Assembly (NCBI GenBank): GCA_027356675.1
Contig: DAHVXO010000359.1
Span: 1 to 19,715, forward strand
Reading direction: 5' to 3'
Source of the DNA: Symbiobacteriaceae bacterium
GTDB taxonomy: Bacteria; Bacillota_E; Symbiobacteriia; Symbiobacteriales; Symbiobacteriaceae
Length of the DNA stretch: 19,715 nt
The position numbers and the translations under genes are program-made. Position 1 is the stretch's first letter. Every line of letters starts with the position of its first letter. Below are positions 14,313 to 19,715 of this stretch, one piece after another. The notes beneath the pieces are model-generated. The model was not told the DNA's origin and did no database searches. It worked only from the letters and a program-made list of their open reading frames with translations.

Positions 14313-15608
14313 ATGGGTTACAAGGGGACCGGAATCCGCGGTTTGGCGAAAACTACGGCTGAGCAAATGGAAGCTGTTGCACGGCGTGTCAACCCGAACG
14401 CTCCATCCTTGGCGCATCTATACCTCAAATGGGGCACGCCATTGATGATTAGAGGCGACTTTGCCTATGCACAGGCGCTCCACGAAACCAATTATTTCCG
14501 ATATGGAGGATTGGTGCGGCCAGACCAAAACAATTTTGCCGGCCTCGGTGCCACCGGTCCGGGCGTGCCCGGTCTTTCGTTCGCCGGCCCCGAGGATGGA
14601 GTGATTGCCCACCTGCAGCATCTTCACGCCTATGCGTCCGTGGATCCGCTTCCCCCCAACATGCCCTTGGTGGATCCCCGTTACCAGTACGTCCACCGCG
14701 GATCAGCCACCAAAGCAGGCGACCTCAATGGCAAATGGACAGTGCCCGGAACCGACTATGGACAGATGATCGACCGTATCTTGGGCGACATCCTGATGGA
14801 GCCCACGGAGCGGGAACCCTATCAGATTACCAGGTCATACCTGAATGTCGGTAGTCAAAACCGACCCGGATGTTGTGCGGGATCTGGGTGCTGGCAAGGC
14901 GTTGATGGGATCGTCGTCCATCGGACGGCTAGTCCAACGATGAACGCCAGCGCCATCCGGAATTATTTCAACACCGTGCCTGACGGTCGCCATGCATCCA
15001 GTCAATTTGTGGTCGATAACGAAAACATCCTGCAGCTCATGCCAATTGGCGAAGTCGCCTATCACACAGCTGGTAAGAATCTATCATTCCTGGGAATCGA
15101 GACCTGCGAACACAACTGGGGTACGGAGCAGTGGGCGGAGACCTATCGAAAACTGGTTTGGCTTACCAGTTACTTGATTCGCATGTTCCAATTGGACATG
15201 TCCGCTGTCACCGGTCATTTCTGGTGGGATCCGACTGATCGGATATATGATCCGACTCACCTGGGTTGGACCATTGACGACGGGCAGGCCACTGGGCTCT
15301 TCAACTGGAACCAGTTCGTTTCTGATGTGTTTGCAGGTATCAACGAAGGCACACAGCCCAAGCGTGTGACTGTGGAGGTCATTCGCACGGTCCGATCGGA
15401 CTGCACGACCGGACTCCTGGTCAATAACACCACCTATGTTCCTGTCCGCTCCATCGCGGCATGCCTGTCGCCACAGGCCAGTGTTCGCTGGGATCCGGAC
15501 GAATACCGCGTGGTCATTGAGATGGGCCCGGATGGGGCATTCTCGGCAGCTGGGCATCCCAATTCGGCCGCTCCGCCTTCGAGCACCACGCCGTCGGCTG
15601 AAGGCTAG
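14313..15608 (+). CDS. two-enzyme cell-wall hydrolase: glucosaminidase-like plus N-acetylmuramoyl-L-alanine amidase, with a copper amine oxidase-like tail
   Basis: A 431-residue peptidoglycan hydrolase with three parts. Residues about 20-165 resemble the glucosaminidase/lysozyme-like fold, with AYAQALHETNYFRYGG (Glu58 as likely catalytic acid) and QNNFAGLGATG. Residues about 195-325 form an Amidase_2/PGRP-type zinc amidase: GIVVHRTAS (His203), YHTAGKN, LGIETCEHN and GHFWWDPTDRIYDP (His302, Asp313). Residues about 350-400 match the copper amine oxidase N-terminal-like repeat (LVNNTTYVPVRSIA), a wall-associated module. The tail is Ser/Pro rich. No signal peptide is visible, which is unusual and suits release by mother-cell lysis, phage-type release or a non-classical route. 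ATG 14313 has GGGAGG six bases upstream. It precedes two putative SigK-controlled genes. Confidence 0.87.
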   Translation: MGYKGTGIRGLAKTTAEQMEAVARRVNPNAPSLAHLYLKWGTPLMIRGDFAYAQALHETNYFRYGGLVRPDQNNFAGLGATGPGVPGLSFAGPEDGVIAHLQHLHAYASVDPLPPNMPLVDPRYQYVHRGSATKAGDLNGKWTVPGTDYGQMIDRILGDILMEPTEREPYQITRSYLNVGSQNRPGCCAGSGCWQGVDGIVVHRTASPTMNASAIRNYFNTVPDGRHASSQFVVDNENILQLMPIGEVAYHTAGKNLSFLGIETCEHNWGTEQWAETYRKLVWLTSYLIRMFQLDMSAVTGHFWWDPTDRIYDPTHLGWTIDDGQATGLFNWNQFVSDVFAGINEGTQPKRVTVEVIRTVRSDCTTGLLVNNTTYVPVRSIAACLSPQASVRWDPDEYRVVIEMGPDGAFSAAGHPNSAAPPSSTTPSAEG

Positions 15609-15647
15609 CGCACATCGACCATTTCGAAGACCGGAGCTGTCGGTTGT

Positions 15648-15677
15648 AACCATCATGGGTGGATCCGGTATATACTA
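15648..15677 (+). promoter_or_regulatory. candidate SigK-type promoter of the 93-aa gene
   Basis: AACC, 17 bases, TATATACTA. Compared with mACm-N16-CATAnnnTA, the -35 fits, the spacing is one base long and the -10 has one mismatch (first base). It lies 34 bases before ATG 15712. Confidence 0.4.
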
Positions 15678-15711
15678 ACCCGCCCAGATTCTTAATGGCG
15701 GAGGGCGACAG

Positions 15712-15993
15712 ATGACTGGGACCAGTGGGGAAGATCGGCAGCTGCGCGGTCAAGAAGCGCGCGTGGCCCGTATCAGCAGTGATCCCGACTGCGACGACTG
15801 GATTCAGGTACATGAGGTTGGCCATGAGGTTGTGACCGAGGAGATCACCATACCGAGTTCGGACGGCGTTCGTGGCGGGATAGCGGTGACGGGATTCTTC
15901 GATGTCGAAAAAATCATCTGCATCCGGGGAAAGACCTTCTTCTTGGAAAAAAAGCTCCCCTTTCAGATTCTCCTCCTGCACCTGCATTCATGA
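15712..15993 (+). CDS. 93-residue protein of unknown function, possible single SPOCS-like module
   Basis: Not recognised with certainty. The start is well supported: ATG 15712 has GGAGGG six bases upstream, and the stop is followed within a few bases by a strong terminator, so it is probably a real monocistronic gene. The first 35 residues are charged. The second half (EEITIPS, then VTGFFDVEKIICI and EKKLPFQILLLHL) has the order seen in SPOCS/DUF3794 modules: a hydrophobic strand with V-G, a strand like KxIFFV, and an acidic or basic stretch before xPF. This similarity is weak and made by eye. A SigK-like promoter and the neighbouring wall hydrolase and coat-like gene point to a late sporulation role, by inference. 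Confidence 0.6.
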   Translation: MTGTSGEDRQLRGQEARVARISSDPDCDDWIQVHEVGHEVVTEEITIPSSDGVRGGIAVTGFFDVEKIICIRGKTFFLEKKLPFQILLLHLHS

Positions 15994-15995
15994 TC

Positions 15996-16033
15996 CAACC
16001 GGGCCGTCTCCTTCTTGGTAGACGGCCCGGTTG
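15996..16033 (+). terminator. strong hairpin terminator between the 93-aa and 250-aa genes
   Basis: A 14-bp perfect stem (CAACCGGGCCGTCT / AGACGGCCCGGTTG) with a 10-base loop, followed by AATTTG. It starts three bases after the stop of the 93-aa gene. It means the next gene needs its own promoter, which is seen at 16063-16091. Confidence 0.8.
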
Positions 16034-16062
16034 AATTTGCTCACGCTCCGGAATCAGAAGAG

Positions 16063-16091
16063 CACCATTTACATAACTGGGGCATATAGTA
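16063..16091 (+). promoter_or_regulatory. perfect-consensus SigK-type promoter of the 250-aa gene
   Basis: CACC, exactly 16 bases, CATATAGTA: a full match to the Bacillus SigK consensus mACm-N16-CATAnnnTA. It lies just after a terminator and about 30 bases before the GTG start, with transcription expected near 16097. It predicts late mother-cell expression, as for coat genes. Confidence 0.65.
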
Positions 16092-16120
16092 AACCAAACC
16101 GAAAAGGGGGTCGTCTCCAA

Positions 16121-16873
16121 GTGCCCGAAATCATACGTGAGTCTGCCTGTCCGACATTCACACCCGAGCCCTTGTTTGGCCCGTCCTGTTTAGTATTTGA
16201 AGCATGTGCGCAGAAGATTGCCGAAGCCAGAATTCCGGCCGCCAACGCCACTGTCGCCGGGCTCGGTGCACAGATCGGCAATGCTATTACCGGTGCCCTT
16301 CCGGCTGGTCTCACGCTGCCCACATCAGTTCTGAACCCTCTCATCGTACAGGTAGCCGCACAGATGGTGGCAGCGGGTGTGCTCAAGTTCGAAGCGTGTC
16401 TGCCTTCGGATGTGGAACCCAGGTTCGAAGGCAAGCTGCTGCGGGATAAGATCATTAACTGCGGTGACGTCGAAGCGACGCTAAACGTTCGGACGATCGC
16501 CCCATTCACAACGACCCTGGCGATCCCAATCCAGCCGCCGATTTCGATCACGTTGACGATTCCGGCCGGTATTGCCGGCTGCGCCCTGGTATCCTTGACG
16601 ATTCAGGAAGAAGAAGAGGCCCCGGGAGTGCGTCCGACTGACTGCATTCTGGAGCGTCTTGTCGATTTCGAAGGATCCACCACCTGCGTGGTGACAAGCA
16701 CCGTGGCCGATCCGATCTCCGGCGGACTGACAACGACCAGCCTCGTTCTGATTAAGGCATCCTTCGTGGTTCTGAAGAAGGTCGTCCGGGTGATGCAACC
16801 GACGATTCCGCCCTGCACGACGGGCCTCTGCCCTCCAACACCCGGAGTCCTGGTGACTAAGCAGCCGAAATAG
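16121..16873 (+). CDS. 250-residue putative spore coat/structural protein, unknown family, SPOCS-like pattern
   Basis: Not confidently assigned. GTG 16121 is chosen because AAGGGGG lies ten bases upstream and the SigK-type promoter (16063-16091) would lie inside any longer reading frame. The protein is rich in Ala, Thr, Ile, Val and Pro, with scattered Cys residues, including three in the first 30 residues and CTTGLC near the end, and no signal peptide or membrane helix. Residues about 100-150 (FEGKLLRDKIINCGD, then APFTTTLAIP) and the closing VVLKKVVRVM resemble strands of a SPOCS/DUF3794 module, weakly. Cys content, the promoter and neighbours suggest a spore coat or exosporium component made in the mother cell; this is inference. 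A terminator follows the stop. Confidence 0.75.
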   Translation: MPEIIRESACPTFTPEPLFGPSCLVFEACAQKIAEARIPAANATVAGLGAQIGNAITGALPAGLTLPTSVLNPLIVQVAAQMVAAGVLKFEACLPSDVEPRFEGKLLRDKIINCGDVEATLNVRTIAPFTTTLAIPIQPPISITLTIPAGIAGCALVSLTIQEEEEAPGVRPTDCILERLVDFEGSTTCVVTSTVADPISGGLTTTSLVLIKASFVVLKKVVRVMQPTIPPCTTGLCPPTPGVLVTKQPK

Positions 16874-16880
16874 GGCGCGA

Positions 16881-16926
16881 AGGGAGCCTCACCTCAACAT
16901 GACTGAGGGGGGCTCCCTCGTTTTCG
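16881..16926 (+). terminator. terminator after the coat-like gene
   Basis: GGGAGCC (16882-16888) pairs with GGCTCCC (16911-16917), with extra pairing of CCTCA and TGAGG inside, followed by TCGTTTTCGTT. Ordinary intrinsic terminator. It also shields selC, which is read from the other strand. Confidence 0.8.
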
Positions 16927-16967
16927 TTGCCGTGCCAGTGAGGCAGACCCACTCCCCGGTGGAACAT

Positions 16968-17065
16968 TGGCGGGAGTATGTGGGAATCGAACCCACCCAT
17001 CACAGGATCACTGCGACACATCGGTTTTGAAGACCGTGCAGGCCACCAGGACCCGATCTACTCCC
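16968..17065 (-). tRNA. selC: selenocysteine tRNA, anticodon UCA
   Basis: A 98-base tRNA on the minus strand. The acceptor 5' side GGGAGTA pairs with TACTCCC; the discriminator G is followed by an encoded CCA. The anticodon loop CTTCAAA gives anticodon UCA (17030-17028), which reads UGA. The T arm is GTGGG-TTCGATT-CCCAC. A long variable arm has a 6-bp stem TCGCAG/CTGTGA. Length near 98 bases, UCA anticodon and the long variable arm are diagnostic of tRNA-Sec rather than tRNA-Ser or a suppressor. It pairs functionally with selA and selD in this window and with the UGA in selD. Promoter at 17091-17119. Confidence 0.96.
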
Positions 17066-17090
17066 ATATGAACATTAGAGCGTACGCAGA

Positions 17091-17119
17091 ACTATAGCAC
17101 ACGCGACTCCCATTCGCAA
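17091..17119 (-). promoter_or_regulatory. promoter of selC
   Basis: Minus strand TTGCGA, 17 bases, TATAGT, with TGC before the -10 (extended -10). Transcription would start about 20 bases before the mature tRNA end, leaving a short 5' leader for RNase P. Confidence 0.75.
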
Positions 17120-17215
17120 GCCGCAGGCCCCGGCTGAGCGTGCATCGCATGACAGGAGGCGCGGGCAGGAACGCTATCTGCAGTGACGCCACCGAATGCG
17201 ATTGGAGTGGTCAAA

Positions 17216-17998
17216 TTGAAGAGGTTTCGCCTAGCCCTCGCCGTTTTCCTGGCCCTGACCCTGACCCTGACCCTGGTCGGTTGCGCCACCGTGAGCGGTC
17301 CGCCCGCCGAGCACAACGATGCAGCCCCGGTCAACGCGTCCCTGCAGCCCAGCCTGCGCCCGATCTATTCGGCCAAGACCGACCAGAAGACCATCGCCCT
17401 TACCTTCGACATCTCCTGGGGAAAGGTGATGGCGCCCAAGGTATTGGATGTCCTGCGGCGTGAGAACATCAAGGCGACCTTCTTTCTCTCGGGTCCCTGG
17501 TCGGAGAACCACGTGGACTTGGTTCAGCGGATCAAGGCGGACGGGCACGAGATCGAAAGCCATGGGCAGGACCACGTTGACCTCAACACGCTGGGCCGGG
17601 ATGGCGCCGCCCGGAACATTGCGAAGGCCCATGCGATCCTGGAGCGGCTCACGGGTCGCGCCCCCACCTACATCCGCCCGCCCAATGGGGCCTTCGACAA
17701 GAACTCCGTGCAGGCGGCCAAGGATCTCAACTACGCAACTGTCATCTGGTCCGTCGACTCCCTGGACTGGAAGAATCCTGGCGTCGACACCATCATCCAT
17801 CGGTCGACCCGGTTGATTCACCCGGGGGCGATCTTGCTGATGCACGCCAGCGATACCTGCAAACAGACGGATCAGGCGCTTCCCACTGTGATTCACACGC
17901 TGCGCCAGCAGGGGTACAGCTTTGTCCTACTAGACGAACTGATTCGCAACCATGGCGTGGACCCAAACGGGTTCATTCACACGCAGTTCGCCCAGTAA
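17216..17998 (+). CDS. pdaB: polysaccharide deacetylase lipoprotein, PdaB-like sporulation type
   Basis: A NodB-fold deacetylase of 260 residues, thought to act on peptidoglycan or related sugars during sporulation. It starts MKRFRLALAVFLALTLTLTL then VGCATV, a lipoprotein signal peptide with lipobox Cys near residue 22. The catalytic domain has IALTFDISWG, the variant of the first NodB motif typical of PdaB. It then has ATFFLSGPW, ESHGQDHVDL (two metal His), IRPPNGAFD, SVDSLDWKN and ILLMHAS. Start TTG 17216 is preferred for GGAG eight bases upstream; it removes 11 residues that would spoil the signal peptide. In B. subtilis PdaB is needed for late spore stability. The symbol rests on the TFDISWG motif. 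Confidence 0.88.
   Translation: MKRFRLALAVFLALTLTLTLVGCATVSGPPAEHNDAAPVNASLQPSLRPIYSAKTDQKTIALTFDISWGKVMAPKVLDVLRRENIKATFFLSGPWSENHVDLVQRIKADGHEIESHGQDHVDLNTLGRDGAARNIAKAHAILERLTGRAPTYIRPPNGAFDKNSVQAAKDLNYATVIWSVDSLDWKNPGVDTIIHRSTRLIHPGAILLMHASDTCKQTDQALPTVIHTLRQQGYSFVLLDELIRNHGVDPNGFIHTQFAQ
17254..17277 (+). repeat. 6-bp tandem repeat in the pdaB-like signal peptide
   Basis: Three copies of CCTGAC and a partial fourth encode alternating Leu-Thr in the hydrophobic core of the signal peptide. Loss or gain of a unit would keep the frame and change the core length by two residues. Confidence 0.7.
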
Positions 17999-18090
17999 CT
18001 TACGGCGCGGGCACCGAAGTGCCTCGTCCATTTCAGGTTCGTTTCAGATGGGTAGGTCAGAATGCCCTAAAGGAAGGGAGATGACCTCGC

Positions 18091-18564
18091 TTGGATTTCC
18101 TGACGAATCTGCACGGCATGGTCGTGCATTTCCCGATTGCTCTGCTGATCACCAGCGTGGTACTGGAAGCGGCAGCGATGTACCCCAAGTTCTCGGATTC
18201 GCTCCGGCCGGCGGCCCTGATTACGTTGCTGCTTGGTACGGCCGGCGCCGCTGCCGCCGTCATCACTGGACCGGAGGACAACGCCCGTGGCATCAGCCAC
18301 CTGGGTCAGGTCCATCAGCAGTGGGCCCAGGCGACCCTCCTGGTCTTCGGTCTCCTCTCATTGATTCGGCTCTGGTCGCTGTGGCGCAAGCAACGCCTCG
18401 CCGGATGGCGTGGAACGGCACTGCTTGCGGTCTCGGTCATCGGGCTGGGTATGCTCACGTATACCGGTCTGTTGGGCGGCAAGATGGTCTATGAAGAGGC
18501 CATCGGCGTTCGGCGGGACGGGCAACTGATCGTCCCGCCAAAGACCTACCAGAGAGGGAACTGA
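18091..18564 (+). CDS. DUF2231 membrane protein
   Basis: A 157-residue integral membrane protein of the DUF2231 family, whose function is unknown. The family signature near the N terminus is clear: LHGMVVHFPIALL, with two His in the first helix region. Four hydrophobic segments are visible (about 10-32, 42-60, 80-97 and 106-125). GISHLGQVHQQW carries two more His between helices 2 and 3; conserved His in this family has led to suggestions of heme or redox roles, not shown here. Start TTG 18091 has GGAAGGGAG about ten bases upstream. It lies 92 bases after the deacetylase gene and faces the MFS gene end. Confidence 0.88.
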   Translation: MDFLTNLHGMVVHFPIALLITSVVLEAAAMYPKFSDSLRPAALITLLLGTAGAAAAVITGPEDNARGISHLGQVHQQWAQATLLVFGLLSLIRLWSLWRKQRLAGWRGTALLAVSVIGLGMLTYTGLLGGKMVYEEAIGVRRDGQLIVPPKTYQRGN

Positions 18565-18592
18565 CGTTCCAGCCCGTGGGCAAAAAGGGCTC

Positions 18593-19715
18593 CTACTTCT
18601 CGGGAATCACGGGGCCTGGAACCGGGACGTGGTCGGACAGGTCTCCATGTTGGTCGGCAGTCCCCTTGCTTGAACCCCGCCCTGGTTGATTACCGTGGAT
18701 GTGCGCCTCCCAGTGCCGGAGGTCGGAACGCAGCAGCAGGAGGGCAGCGGCACTGGCGATCATCAGCAATCCATTCGTGCGAACGGCGGTTGGTGCGCCA
18801 AACAGGTGGGCGCCGGTGCCAATCAGGAGTGCGGCTAGAGGCTGAAGCCCGAAGCCAATCAAAATCCAGGCGCTCAGCAGCCGCGCACGCATGTTGGGAG
18901 GCGCTAGCGTCTGGAGCAGGCCATTGGCTGTGGTCATGACCATCGGAATGCCCAGGGCCGTTCCAAACATGAATGCCATGGAAAGCGGGACCCAAGTTGA
19001 GAATGTGAATCCAATAAAGCTGAGCCCGGACCAGGTAAGGGCACCGGTGAGCATCAGCCCAGTGCGCCTGAGCCGTTGCACAAGGGGTACCAACAGGAGG
19101 GCGCTGGTCAGGGAACCCGCCCCGGAGGAACCCATCAGGAGTCCCAGGACTTCGGGTCCCCGGTGGAGCACGTCGGTGGCGAAAACCGGCATGATTTGCA
19201 TATTGGCGATGCCAAAGAGCGTTGCGAACGCGGTGAACAGCATGAGGTCCTGGACCCGCGGCTCACGGCGGATAAACTGCATGCCTTCCTTGAACTCGGT
19301 GAAGGGGTTGCCGTGAGTCGACTTGCGGACCTGGCGCGCATCGACGGCCAGCAGCGTGCCAATTACAGCCAGGAAGCTCATGCCATTGAGCCAGAAGGCC
19401 GGGGCCACACCCAACGCCCCGATCACCCACCCCGCCAGCGCCGGGCCGAGCATACGGCTGACCTGGTTGACCATTGCGTTCACGACGACAGCCTTGCGGA
19501 CCTGGTCCAACCCGGACATGTCGCCAATAAATGCTTGCTGCGAGGGCAGGTCCAGGGCGTTGACGCACCCGAGCAGCGTTGCAAGCACATATACATGCCA
19601 GAGTTGCACTTGCCCGCTCTGGACCAAGAAGGCCAGTGTGAAAGCGAGCAGCATGGCGACGATCTGGGTGGCGACGAGAATGCGGCGGCGGTCTAATCGG
19701 TCGGCCCAGACGCCA
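18593..19715 (-). CDS. MFS exporter, DHA3-like (MFS_3), 5' end outside the window
   Basis: A major facilitator superfamily transporter, probably a proton-driven exporter. The frame is open to the right edge; residues before the first internal Met (19654) read GVWADRLDRRR, which is MFS motif A between helices 2 and 3, so the N-terminal two helices are missing because of the window. NALDLPSQQAFIGDM and PALAGWVIGALGVAPAFWLNG are typical of the DHA3/EntS-like group (macrolide and siderophore exporters). About ten hydrophobic helices remain. The last 40 residues are a hydrophilic tail rich in His, Gly and Pro (EAHIHGNQPGRG). The substrate cannot be told. It converges with the DUF2231 gene, with only 28 bases between. 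Confidence 0.9.
   Translation of the reverse strand, partial: GVWADRLDRRRILVATQIVAMLLAFTLAFLVQSGQVQLWHVYVLATLLGCVNALDLPSQQAFIGDMSGLDQVRKAVVVNAMVNQVSRMLGPALAGWVIGALGVAPAFWLNGMSFLAVIGTLLAVDARQVRKSTHGNPFTEFKEGMQFIRREPRVQDLMLFTAFATLFGIANMQIMPVFATDVLHRGPEVLGLLMGSSGAGSLTSALLLVPLVQRLRRTGLMLTGALTWSGLSFIGFTFSTWVPLSMAFMFGTALGIPMVMTTANGLLQTLAPPNMRARLLSAWILIGFGLQPLAALLIGTGAHLFGAPTAVRTNGLLMIASAAALLLLRSDLRHWEAHIHGNQPGRGSSKGTADQHGDLSDHVPVPGPVIPEK

Noticed and set aside
16968..17065. tRNA-Ser or opal suppressor tRNA
   Set aside because: UCA anticodon, 98-base length and a 6-bp variable stem together indicate tRNA-Sec.
18571..18591. Terminator between the DUF2231 and MFS genes
   Set aside because: Only a 5-bp stem (AGCCC/GGGCT), with the T-run inside the loop and not after the stem.

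Overview
The window looks like chromosomal DNA from a high-GC, endospore-forming member of the Bacillota (Firmicutes). Symbiobacteriia-type bacteria would fit, but that placement is inference. Reasons: three tandem SPOCS (DUF3794) spore modules, a PdaB-type deacetylase, a DacF-like carboxypeptidase, bacillithiol synthesis (bshC), several TTG starts with strong Shine-Dalgarno sites, and promoter-like sites fitting the Bacillus mother-cell (SigK-type) consensus. The organism uses selenocysteine: selA, a selenocysteine-containing selD and tRNA-Sec (selC) are all here.

Left edge (1-2.6 kb): the end of a large serine recombinase gene runs up to the exact base where a three-module SPOCS gene on the other strand loses its homology. 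The recombinase TGA is at 1458-1460 and the last native SPOCS codon is at 1461-1463. An integrated element therefore splits a sporulation-type gene, a layout like the developmentally excised skin element in sigK or SPbeta in spsM. A mother-cell-type promoter lies upstream of the split gene. This is the most interesting feature of the window.

2.6-6.4 kb: a small RRM RNA-binding protein with its own promoter and terminator; a secreted CAP/SCP-domain protein; a 423-bp gene-free stretch with inverted repeats; then a two-gene operon of an unusual 3-hydroxyacyl-CoA dehydrogenase overlapping acetate kinase.

6.4-12.9 kb, minus strand, probably one long transcript: selA, selD (TTG start, in-frame UGA with a SECIS-like hairpin), bshC (start overlapping the selD stop), a short pyrroline-5-carboxylate-reductase-like protein and a DacF-like D,D-carboxypeptidase ending in a terminator shared with acetate kinase. 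The conventional open reading frame for selD starts too late because the Sec codon looks like a stop.

12.9-19.7 kb: an amidohydrolase divergent from selA; a two-enzyme cell-wall hydrolase; a 93-aa protein and a 250-aa protein, both behind SigK-like promoters and both with weak SPOCS-like patterns; selC with a good vegetative promoter on the minus strand; a PdaB-like lipoprotein deacetylase; a DUF2231 membrane protein; and a DHA3-type MFS exporter running off the right edge. No rRNA, CRISPR array or insertion sequence was seen.
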